A stretch of 64,000 nt of DNA from Baylisascaris procyonis (GCA_037389465.1 JAZARR010000214.1:6425001-6489000), one strand, 5' to 3'. Shown: positions 55,059 to 63,798, counted from the first letter of the stretch. The notes: a model not told the origin generated them from the sequence alone. Numbers and translations are program-made.

Positions 55059-58000
55059 TCGAATCGGGTCGGATCGGATCCAGTCGGGTCCAGTGGGTCG
55101 AATCGTAGGAGTCGGACGAGTCGGATCCAATCGAATCGTATCAGGTCGAATCGGACGAGTCGCTTCGAACCGAATCGAATCGGGTCGGATCGGGTCGAAT
55201 CGGTCGAATCGGATCGAACCGCCTCGAACCGAATCGAATCGAATCGGGTCAGATCGGATCCAATCTAGTCGAATGGGGTCGAATCGGACGAGTCGGACGA
55301 GTCGGTTCCGATTGGATCTGATCGGATCGAATCGGCTTGAACCGGATCGAATCGAATCGGGTCAGATCGGATCCAATCGCGACGAATCGGGTCGAATCGG
55401 ACGAGTCGGTTCGAGCCGAATGCAATCGAATCGGGTCAGATCGGATCGAGTCAGGTCGAATGGGTCGAATCGGACGAGTCGGACGAGTCGGTTCGGATCG
55501 GATGGGATCGGGTCGAATCGGATCGGATCGGCTCGAACCGAGTCGAGTCGAATCGGGTCGGATCGGATCCAATCGGGTCGAATCGGGTCGGATCGGATCC
55601 AGTCGGGTCGAATGGGGTCGAATCGGACGAGTCGGACGAGTCGGTTCCGATTGGATCTGATCGGGCCGAATCGGATCGAATCGGTTCGACCCGAGTCGAA
55701 TCCAATCGGATCGGATCGGACGAGTCGAATCGGATAGAATCGATTCGAACCGAATCGAATCGAATCTAGTCAGATCGGATCCGATCGGGTCGAATCGGGT
55801 CGGGTCGGATCCAATCCGGTCGGGTCGCATCCAGTCGGGTCGAATCGGGTCGGATCGCGTCGGATCGGGTCGAATCGAATCGGATCGAATCGGACGAGTC
55901 GGTTCGGATCGGATGGGATCCGGTCGAATCGGATCGAATCGGTTCGAAATGAATCGGATCGAATCGGGCCGAATCGGATCCAATCGGTTCGAATCGGGTC
56001 GGTCGAATCGAGTCGAATCGGACGAGTCGTGCGAGTCGAGTCGAACCGCATCGGATCGGGTCGGATCGCACCGAATCGAATCGGGTCGGATCGGATGCAA
56101 CCGGGACGAATCGGATCGAATCGGACGAGTCGGACCAGTCTGTTCGGATCGGATCGGATCGGGTCGAATCGGACCGAATCGGTTCGAACCGAATCGAATC
56201 GAATCGGGTCAGATCGGATGCAACCGGGACGAATCGGATCGAATCAGACGAGTCGGACTAGTCTGTTCGGATCGGGTCGAATCGGGTCGAATAGGATCCC
56301 ATCGGGTCGAGTCGGTCGAGCCGGATCGGATCGGATCGGTTCGGGTCGAATCAGGTCGGATCGGCTCGAACCGAGTCGAGTCGATTCGTGTCAGATCGGA
56401 TCCAATCGGGTCGGATCGGATCCAATCGGGTCGGGTCGGGTCGAATCGGACGAGTCGGATCGGATCGGATCGGACCGGATCGAATCGGATCGGATCGGCT
56501 CGAACCGAATCGAATCGAATCGGGTCAGATCGGATCCAATCGGGTCGAGTCGAGTCGGATCGGATCCAATCGGGACGAATCGGGTCGAGTCGGACGAGTC
56601 GTACGAGTCGGGTCAGATCGGATGCAATCGGGTCGGTTCGGATCGCATCGGATCGGGTCGAATCGGATCGAATCGGTTTGAACCGAATCGAATCGAATCT
56701 AGTCAGATCGGATCCAATCGGGTCGAATCGGGTCGAATCAGACGAGCCGGACGAGTCTGGTCGGACCGCATCGGATCGGGTCGAATCGGGTCAGATCGGA
56801 TCCAATCGGGTCGCATCGGATCCAATCGGATCGGATCGGGTCGAATCCGATCGGATCGGCTCGAATCCGATCGGATCGGCTCGAATCCGATCGGATCGGC
56901 TCGAACCGAATCGAATCGAATCGGGTCAGATCGGATCCAATCGTGTCGGATCGGATCCAATCGGGACGAATCGGCTCGAATCGGACCAGTCGGACGGATC
57001 GGCACGGATCGGATCGGGCGAGTCGAATCGGATCGAATCAGTTCGAAACGAATCGAATCGAGTCGGGTCAGATCGGATCCAATCGAGTCGAATCGGGTCG
57101 AGTCGGTTCCCATCGGGTCGGATCGGGTCGAATCGGTCGAGTCGGATCGGATCGGATCGGATCGGATCGAATCGGATCGGATCGGCTCGAACCGAATCGA
57201 ATCGAATCGGTTCGAACCGAGTCGAATCGAATCGGGTCAGATCGGATCCAGTCGGGTCGAATCGGATCGGATCGGATCGGGTCGAACCGGATCAAATCGG
57301 TTCGAACCGAATCGAATCGAATCGGATCAGATCGGATCCAATCGGGTCGGATCGGGTCGATTCGGAAGAGTCGGCGAGTCGGGTCGGATCGGCTCGAACC
57401 GAATCGAATCGAATCGGGTCGGATCGGATCCAATCGGGTCGGATCGGGTAGAATCGAACGAGTCGGCTCGGATCGGATGGGATCGGGTCGAATCGGATCG
57501 AATCGGTTTGAACCGAATCGAATCGAATCGGATCAGATCGGATCCAATCGGGTCGGATCGGGTCGAATCGGAAAAGTCGGCGAGTCGGGTCGGATCGGCT
57601 CGAACCGAATCGAATCGAATCGGGTCGGATCGGATCCAATCGGATGGGATCGGGTCGAATCGGACCGAATCGGTTCGGTCCGATTCGAATCGAATCGGGT
57701 CGGATGGGATCCAATCGGGTCGGATCGGGTCGGATCGGGCCCATTCGGATGGGTCGGGTCGAATCGGACGAGTCGGTTCGGATCGGGTCGGATCGGATCG
57801 AATCGGACCGAATCGGTTCGATCCGAATCGAATCGAATCGAGTCAGATCGGATCCAATCGGTTCGGATCGGGTCGAATCGGACGAGTCGGACGAGTCGGG
57901 TCGGACCGGATCGGCTCAAACCGAATCGAATCGAATCGGGTCGGATCGGATCCACTGGGGTCGAATCGGGTCGGATCGGATCCAATCGGATCGAATCGGG

Positions 58001-58200
58001 TCGAATCGGCTCGAGTCGGTTTGAACCGAGTCGAATCGAGTCGGGTCGGATCGGATCGGATCGGATTGGGTCGAATCGGATCGAATCGGTTCGAACCGGA
58101 TCGAATCGAATCGGATCGAATCGAATCGGATCGGATCGGATCGGGTCGAATCGGATCGAATCGGGTCCGATCGGATGCAATCGGGTGGTCGGGTCGGGTA
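55059..58200 (+). repeat. Divergent mosaic part of the array
   Basis: Pentamer array with less regular long-range order. It includes two short partial repeats of the 53.3-kb end motif (near 55271 and 55614) and a triplet of GCTCGAATCCGATCGGATCG near 56838-56890. It contains several 4- and 6-bp slips of the CpG lattice (for example AATCGGTCGAATCGG). No unit above about 400 bp is evident and no gene is seen. Confidence 0.8.
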
Positions 58201-58869
58201 GAATCGGATCGAATCAGCTCGAAGCGAATCGAGTCGAATGGGATCGAATCGGGTCGAGTCGGGTCAAATCGGACGATTCGGATCGGAACCGATCGTTTCG
58301 GGTAGAATCGGATCGAATCAGCTCGAAGCGAATCGAATCGAGTCGGATCGAACCGGATCGAGTCGGACCGAGTCGGTTCGGATCGAATCGAATCGGGTCC
58401 GACCGAATCGAATCGGATCGAAGCTTGTCGAACCGGGTCGAATCGGAACGAGTCGGTTCGGATCGAATCGAATCGGGTCCGATCGAATCGAATCGGATCG
58501 GATCGGGTCGAGTCGGATCGAATCGGTTCGAACCCAATCGAATGGAATCGGATCCAATCGAATCGGATCGGATCGGATCGGTTCGAATCGGATCGAATCG
58601 TTCGAACCCAATTGAATGGAATCGGGTCGGATCGGATCCAATCGGGGCGGGTCGGGTAGAATCGGATCGAATCAGTTCGAAGCAAATCGGAGGAATCTGG
58701 TCGAATCGGGCGAGTCGGATCGGATCGGATCGGATTGGGTCGAATCGGATCGAATCGGTTCGAACCGAATCGAATCGAATCGGATCGAATCGAATCGGAT
58801 CGGATCGGATCGGGTCGAATCGGATCGAATCGGGTCCGATCGGATGCAATCGGGTGGTCGGGTCGGGTA
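58201..58869 (+). repeat. 669/670-bp higher-order repeat, unit 1 (type a)
   Basis: Starts at GAATCGGATCGAATCAGC after GGTCGGGTA. Type a markers are GAGTCGGATCGAACCGG, CGGAACGAGTCGG and a one-base-short GAATCGTTCGAACCC near 58597; that missing base makes the unit 669 rather than 670 bp (134 pentamers). A HindIII-like AAGCTTG at about 58422 recurs in every unit. Confidence 0.93.
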
Positions 58870-59539
58870 GAATCGGATCGAATCAGCTCGAAGCGAATCG
58901 AGTCGAATGGGATCGAATCGGGTCGAGTCGGGTCAAATCGGACGATTCGGATCGGAACCGATCGTTTCGGGTAGAATCGGATCGAATCAGCTCGAAGCGA
59001 ATCGAATCGAGTCCGATCGAACCGGATCGAGTCGGACCGAGTCGGTTCGGATCGAATCGAATCGGGTCCGACCGAATCGAATCGGATCGAAGCTTGTCGA
59101 ACCGGGTCGAATCGGACCGAGTCGGTTCGGATCGAATCGAATCGGGTCCGATCGAATCGAATCGGATCGGATCGGGTCGAGTCGGATCGAATCGGTTCGA
59201 ACCCAATCGAATGGAATCGGATCCAATCGAATCGGATCGGATCGGATCGGTTCGAATCGGATCGAATCGGTTCGAACCCAATCGAATGGAATCGGGTCGG
59301 ATCGGATCCAATCGGGGCGGGTCGGGTAGAATCGGATCGAATCAGTTCGAAGCAAATCGGAGGAATCTGGTCGAATCGGGCGAGTCGGATCGGATCGGAT
59401 CGGATTGGGTCGAATCGGATCGAATCGGTTCGAACCGAATCGAATCGAATCGGATCGAATCGAATCGGATCGGATCGGATCGGGTCGAATCGGATCGAAT
59501 CGGGTCCGATCGGATGCAATCGGGTGGTCGGGTCGGGTA
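58870..59539 (+). repeat. 669/670-bp higher-order repeat, unit 2 (type b)
   Basis: Type b markers are GAGTCCGATCGAACCGG, CGGACCGAGTCGG and full-length GAATCGGTTCGAACCC at 59264-59279. Length is 670 bp. Apart from these it is nearly identical to unit 1. Confidence 0.93.
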
Positions 59540-60208
59540 GAATCGGATCGAATCAGCTCGAAGCGAATCGAGTCGAATGGGATCGAATCGGGTCGAGTCG
59601 GGTCAAATCGGACGATTCGGATCGGAACCGATCGTTTCGGGTAGAATCGGATCGAATCAGCTCGAAGCGAATCGAATCGAGTCGGATCGAACCGGATCGA
59701 GTCGGACCGAGTCGGTTCGGATCGAATCGAATCGGGTCCGACCGAATCGAATCGGATCGAAGCTTGTCGAACCGGGTCGAATCGGAACGAGTCGGTTCGG
59801 ATCGAATCGAATCGGGTCCGATCGAATCGAATCGGATCGGATCGGGTCGAGTCGGATCGAATCGGTTCGAACCCAATCGAATGGAATCGGATCCAATCGA
59901 ATCGGATCGGATCGGATCGGTTCGAATCGGATCGAATCGTTCGAACCCAATCGAATGGAATCGGGTCGGATCGGATCCAATCGGGGCGGGTCGGGTAGAA
60001 TCGGATCGAATCAGTTCGAAGCAAATCGGAGGAATCTGGTCGAATCGGGCGAGTCGGATCGGATCGGATCGGATTGGGTCGAATCGGATCGAATCGGTTC
60101 GAACCGAATCGAATCGAATCGGATCGAATCGAATCGGATCGGATCGGATCGGGTCGAATCGGATCGAATCGGGTCCGATCGGATGCAATCGGGTGGTCGG
60201 GTCGGGTA
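59540..60208 (+). repeat. 669/670-bp higher-order repeat, unit 3 (type a)
   Basis: Carries the type a markers, including the one-base deletion near 59936. It resembles unit 1 more than its neighbours, at offset 1339, so units 1+2 were copied together as a dimer. Confidence 0.93.
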
Positions 60209-60721
60209 GAATCGGATCGAATCAGCTCGAAGCGAATCGAGTCGAATGGGATCGAATCGGGTCGAGTCGGGTCAAATCGGACGATTCGGATCGGAACCGA
60301 TCGTTTCGGGTAGAATCGGATCGAATCAGCTCGAAGCGAATCGAATCGAGTCCGATCGAACCGGATCGAGTCGGACCGAGTCGGTTCGGATCGAATCGAA
60401 TCGGGTCCGACCGAATCGAATCGGATCGAAGCTTGTCGAACCGGGTCGAATCGGACCGAGTCGGTTCGGATCGAATCGAATCGGGTCCGATCGAATCGAA
60501 TCGGATCGGATCGGGTCGAGTCGGATCGAATCGGTTCGAACCCAATCGAATGGAATCGGATCCAATCGAATCGGATCGGATCGGATCGGTTCGAATCGGA
60601 TCGAATCGGTTCGAACCCAATCGAATGGAATCGGGTCGGATCGGATCCAATCGGGGCGGGTCGGGTAGAATCGGATCGAATCAGTTCGAAGCAAATCGGA
60701 GGAATCTGGTCGAATCGGGCG
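60209..60721 (+). repeat. 669/670-bp higher-order repeat, unit 4 (type b, truncated)
   Basis: Carries type b markers and matches unit 2 at offset 1339. It stops at about 60721, where GGGCGAATCGG replaces GGGCGAGTCGG and the sequence moves into the degenerate edge, after 513 of 670 bp. Confidence 0.92.
60533..60543 (+). promoter_or_regulatory. B-box-like palindrome GGTTCGAACCC (representative site)
   Basis: GGTTCGAACC, a perfect 10-bp palindrome usually set in CGGTTCGAACCG, recurs throughout the array, often every 80-150 bp. With a following C, as here and at 58525, 59194, 59269, 59864 and 60608, it fits the RNA polymerase III internal B-box consensus GGTTCGANNCC at all fixed positions. No A box or tRNA fold is nearby. 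The match is visible; that TFIIIC binds it is only a possibility, and the composition of the array makes chance matches likely. Confidence 0.2.
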
Positions 60722-61730
60722 AATCGGATCGGATCCGATCGGGTCGGGTCGAATCGGATCGAATCGAGTCGAATCGGGCGGGTCGGATCGGATCGGATCC
60801 GTTCGAGCCGAATCGAATCGAATCGGGTCGGATCGGATCCAATCGGGTCGGATTGGGTAGAATCGGATCGAGTCGGGTCGGATGGGGTCGAATCGGACGA
60901 GTCGGATCGGATAGGATCGAATCGGATCGAATCGGATCGGGTCGGATCTAGTCGGATCGAATCGCGTCGAATCGGATCGAATCGGGTCAGGCCGAATCGA
61001 ATCGAATAGAATAGAATGGAATCGAATCCGTTCGATTCGGGTCGAGTCGGAGCGAATCGGGTCAAACCGAATCGAATCGAAAAGAATCGAATCGAATCGA
61101 ATCCGATCGAATCGGGTCGAGTCGGATCGAATCGGGTCGAACCGAATCGAATCAGGTCGAGTCGGATCGAATCTGGTCGAGCCGATTCGAATCGAATCGG
61201 GTCGAGTCGGATCGAATCGGGTCGAACCGAATCGAATCGAATCGGATCGAGTCGAATCGAATCGGATCGAGTCGGATCGAATCCGATCACATAGGATGGA
61301 ATCGAATCGAATCGGATCGAATCGGATCGGGTCGGATCGAATCTGATCGAATCGGATCGACTCGGGTCAAGCCGAGTCGAATCGAAAAGAATCGAATCGA
61401 ACCTCATCGAATCGGATCGGACCGGATTGAATCGGATCGAATCCGATCGAGTCGGGCCGAGTCGTGTCGAATCGGGTCCAATCGAATCGAATCGAATCGA
61501 ATCGGGTCGAACCGGATCGAATCCGATCGGATAGGATGGAATCGCATCGAATCCGATCGAATCGAGCCGAATCGGACCGAATCGGGTCGAATCGTGTCGG
61601 ATAGGATCGAATCGGATCGAATCCGATCGGATCGGGTCCAATCGAACCGAATCAAATCGAATCGACCCTTATCGAATCGGATCGGATCGGATCGAATCGA
61701 ATCGAATCAAATCAAATCGAATCAAATCGA
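60722..61730 (+). repeat. Degenerate right edge of the satellite, TCGAA-rich
   Basis: The pentamer composition shifts from TCGGA/TCGGG towards TCGAA, with uninterrupted CGAAT runs (for example 61483-61502) and AGAAT/AAAAGAATC variants. Over the last 30 bp TCAAA appears (ATCAAATCAAATCG) before the array stops at 61730. No higher-order unit is visible. This resembles the diverged margin of a satellite where homogenisation is weak. Confidence 0.9.
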
Positions 61731-61991
61731 TGTCTGTGTCTGTGTGTGTCCATGTGTCTGTTTGTGTCTGTGTGTGCCTATGTTTATGTATCTGTGCGTC
61801 CGTCTATGTGTCACTGTATGTGTCTGTGTGTGTGTCTGTGACAGCGTGTGTCTGCATGAATGTCTGTGTCTGTGCGTGCGTCTGTGCATATCTGTATTGT
61901 GTGTCCGTGTGTCTGTGTGTGCCGTATCTGTGTGTTTCTGTGTGTGCCTGAGTATGTGTCTGTGTGTGTCTATGTGTGCGTCTGTGTGTCT
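61731..61991 (+). repeat. Degenerate TG/TCTG-rich microsatellite tract
   Basis: About 260 bp of TGTCTGTG, TGTGTGTC and related steps with sporadic A and C (CCATGTG, GCCTATG, GTGCGTGCG). It abuts the pentamer array with no intervening sequence (AAATCGA then TGTCTGTG). Open frames through it (Cys/Val-rich on plus, His/Thr-rich on minus) are repeat artefacts. Confidence 0.92.
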
Positions 61992-62175
61992 CACAACAAA
62001 AATCATCACTGAACCTCTACGCTATCTGACATATTCCATTCTAAATCGAGTTAATCCCAATAAAACATATTCCACCTTCAACCGCAAACAACAATACTGA
62101 TAGCTTGAGTCATGAGCTACTGATCCCAAATATTTTAAGGTTTTGAGGAGTGAAATCGACCAACTCGTCTTGTTA
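61992..62175 (+). other. Unique AT-rich flank, no gene seen
   Basis: Ordinary AT-rich sequence. A poly(A)-signal hexamer AATAAA lies at 62059-62064 and an AP-1-like TGAGTCA at about 62108. Both are single short motifs with no supporting transcript structure. No coding frame of interest. Confidence 0.6.
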
Positions 62176-62188
62176 GGGGGGGGGGGGG
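62176..62188 (+). repeat. Poly-G tract, 13 G
   Basis: Thirteen consecutive G, followed by A, three G and then a duplicated octamer TTCCGCAG (62193-62200 and 62201-62208). Homopolymers of this length are prone to length error in sequencing. Confidence 0.95.
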
Positions 62189-62330
62189 AGGGTTCCGCAG
62201 TTCCGCAGCCAAAATTTCACTCCCGTTCTTGGTCATGGAGCCAAACCCTTCGAATGATCGCTTTTTTTCGCTCCTTTCACATGAATTCGACTGAAGATGA
62301 AGCTTTTCCTCTCAACAGATTCTCACAAGT

Positions 62331-62333
<3 letters not shown>

Positions 62334-62380
<47 letters not shown>

Positions 62381-62394
62381 GTATATATATATAC

Positions 62395-62439
<45 letters not shown>

Positions 62440-62440
62440 C
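62334..62440 (+). repeat. (AT)n microsatellite with TATATG interruptions
   Basis: About 107 bp of alternating AT/TA with a few GTATATG and TACATAT interruptions. It could form cruciforms and is a typical eukaryotic microsatellite. The Tyr-Ile repeats in frames crossing it (62143-62460 plus, 62323-62568 minus) are artefacts. Confidence 0.95.
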
Positions 62441-63230
62441 TTATAGAAATTAACGATTGAGCATGTTTCTAATACATTTGTTGAATGCATTCCCTCTTTG
62501 CATATATCGAAGACGTACGAATAACAACGCTTCATATGCAGCGAACCAGTGAAATACGTTAAACACAAAAAATCCTCTTACAATGGTTACGACAGAAGCA
62601 GTCGTATGAGAAAAATGCGAATACCCTCACTGCAAAATATGCTCGAATATCAGTGATTTTTGGCTGAGCCATTTATGATCACCTAGCAGCATAGCAGACC
62701 AAAATTGTAAGACGGAGTGTCATGCGAATATAATCACTTATTAAGATGTTTACCACAGGTAAAAGATATAAAATGCATAGAAACGTCACATCTAAACATT
62801 AGAAGCTATATAACATTTACTGTTTGTACTGCATCATTCTTATGTTGGACAGTATGGCGTCCGTGGCAGCTCCGCTAAATTGTATTACATTCACCACTTA
62901 TGAACAATTTCAGGCTAGGCATACATGCATAACCAGATATTGCAACTCACAAATTGGCTTTAAATGACGAAATCCGTTTCGTTATTATCCTAATGGAAGG
63001 AAAAAAAGCTCATAGCTTCATACAAACGACATCCTCACACTATGATTCCACACCAGATACCTTGTGCTTTCTTCTCTGAGGGAAAATACAACAGAAGACA
63101 ATAAACAAAATTTCGCTTTGCCATATCTCTAGCCTTATATGTCACAAGAAACCCCGTCATATACATTTGTTTGCTATGCCCTAGGTCTTACCACACCTCC
63201 ATATGAATGCAAATACGATTCAGACTGCTG
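62441..63230 (+). other. Unique flank without recognisable gene
   Basis: About 790 bp of AT-rich unique DNA. I see no long open frame, no RNA gene and no transposon terminus. An AATAAA hexamer lies at 63100-63105 on the plus strand. If the minus-strand exon at 63231-63458 is real, the right part of this interval would be its 3' untranslated region. Confidence 0.5.
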
Positions 63231-63458
63231 TCAGTTTAGCACTTCGCCATTTTCCCGATTATTATTTGGCTCGTGATGCATCCGCTCATCTTCGCTGACC
63301 TCCTTGTTTTCAGTGCTTATTCTCCTGTCATCTATCCTGTCACGCATTTCTTTAGCAGTATATAAGCGCTGACTCATTACGCGATCGTAGTACGATGTTG
63401 ATACAACGTCTCGAGGCTTCTGAAAGCCGCCTGTCCGCGACTGGGATTGCAACGTCAG
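63231..63458 (-). CDS. Possible terminal exon, unknown protein (partial)
   Basis: On the minus strand an open frame runs from 63458 to a TGA at 63231 (75 residues). It has no ATG at its start; an in-frame TAG sits immediately upstream at 63461-63459. That TAG is also the end of a pyrimidine-rich stretch (CTTATTTCTAG), so a 3' splice acceptor with the exon beginning at 63458 is a natural reading. The peptide is not low-complexity. It is hydrophilic and rich in Arg, Asp, Glu and Asn, with a Tyr-Tyr-Asp-Arg stretch early, a basic-acidic Arg-Asp-Arg-Ile-Asp-Asp-Arg-Arg segment mid-way, and an acidic/Asn-rich C-terminus ending Val-Leu-Asn. I recognise no family. It could equally be a chance frame, since 228 bp is not long. 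The splice-acceptor reading is inference. Confidence 0.25.
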   Translation of the reverse strand: MTLQSQSRTGGFQKPRDVVSTSYYDRVMSQRLYTAKEMRDRIDDRRISTENKEVSEDERMHHEPNNNRENGEVLN

Positions 63459-63718
63459 CTAGAAATAAGCTTTCTTATCTTATGCTGTGTCCTGCGATGA
63501 GCATTCACTACAGAAATGACTTGAAAATAGTCTCGTGAGACCTTTCCCGGATTTGAGGGGCATCTGCTTCACTTGTCAGGAAAAGTGTAGGCAGTTAAAT
63601 GCCTCTCTCCCAAAAATTCGCTTCAAGAATGGCACAGGACCGGCTAATAGAAGTCGTCGCTTCTCGCATACCTTTCTGCGCTTGAGGATAGCTCGCCCCG
63701 ATGTCAACGTCACAAAAA
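63459..63718 (+). other. Unique flank, possible promoter-side sequence
   Basis: About 260 bp with higher GC than the left flank. A plus-strand frame crosses it from a GTG at 63535 to 63864, but it has no early ATG and no recognisable domain, so I do not call it. AACGTCAC at about 63705 resembles a CRE half-site. Confidence 0.4.
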
Positions 63719-63751
63719 ATGGCGGAAAATTTCGACGGACCAATTTGGTGA
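63719..63751 (+). promoter_or_regulatory. ATGGCGG start-like / YY1-like element (tentative)
   Basis: CACAAAAAATGGCGGAAAA contains AAATGGCGG, close to the YY1 motif AARATGGCGGC that in animals often overlaps transcription and translation starts. The ATG at 63719 has A at -3 and G at +4. It opens ten codons (Met-Ala-Glu-Asn-Phe-Asp-Gly-Pro-Ile-Trp) before TGA at 63749, and a possible splice donor GGTGATG overlaps that stop (GT at 63748-63749). A short first exon of a gene running off the right edge would look like this, but the evidence is a handful of short motifs. Confidence 0.15.
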
Positions 63752-63798
63752 TGTCCATATCCCTAAACTATGCTACATATTACCGTACTTTAGAACAT

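Larger units (their letters stand above)
1..61730 (+). repeat. Giant CpG-dense pentameric satellite array, TCGRN
   Basis: The whole interval is built from a 5-bp unit, TCG followed by two variable bases; TCGGA, TCGGG and TCGAA dominate, with variants such as TCAGA, TCCAA, TCTGA and TTGAA. The plus strand carries the TCGGN sense everywhere except five inverted blocks. CpG recurs at 5-bp spacing with only occasional 4- or 6-bp slips, so CpG density is near one per 5 bp. It is cut by the left window edge and ends at 61730 against a TG-rich tract. Built into it are 30-bp, 635-bp, 669/670-bp, 1.3-kb and 16-kb higher-order repeats. Common pentamers have no stop codon in any frame, so long open frames on both strands are expected and are not evidence of genes. 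The nearest known architecture is human satellites II/III, which derive from a diverged CATTC pentamer; the sequence here is different. Confidence 0.97.

Noticed and set aside
58525..60618. tRNA genes suggested by GGTTCGAACC T-loop-like words
   Set aside because: No A box, anticodon arm or acceptor pairing surrounds them. They are pentamer variants.
287..61641. Hundreds of long open reading frames in the array (up to 884 codons)
   Set aside because: They occur on both strands and in overlapping frames because the pentamer has no stops. The peptides are a 5-residue translation of a 15-bp period, and many begin at non-ATG codons. No frame is preferred.
1..61730. CRISPR array
   Set aside because: There are no unique spacers between repeats; everything is the same pentamer family, and no cas genes are present.
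1..61730. Telomeric repeat
   Set aside because: TCGRN is not a telomere unit I know of (TTAGGG, TTAGG, TCAGG). The strong internal higher-order structure and inversions, and unique DNA on the right, fit an interstitial satellite better.
1..61730. CENP-B box (TTCGNNNNANNCGGG) as a centromere marker
   Set aside because: The box needs CpGs 9 bp apart. The lattice gives multiples of 5, and TTCGAACCGAATCGGG is off by one. No convincing match was seen. Centromere identity remains untested.
1..61730. Canonical three-unit heat-shock element (nGAAn nTTCn nGAAn)
   Set aside because: GAA and TTC are present, but in CGAATCGGTTCGAAC the TTC is out of phase with the nGAAn units. Only same-direction nGAAn runs are supported.
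60533..61730. Transposon or retroelement that carried the array
   Set aside because: No terminal inverted repeats, LTRs, target-site duplications or transposase/reverse-transcriptase frames were seen in the array or in the 2.3-kb flank.
61594..62100. 168-residue frame joining array, TG tract and flank
   Set aside because: It crosses three unrelated repeat types; the Cys/Val-rich middle is simply TGTG translated.
62143..62460. 105-residue plus-strand frame and the opposing 81-residue frame across the AT tract
   Set aside because: Much of each is Tyr-Ile repeats from the AT microsatellite and the starts are not ATG. No domain is recognisable.
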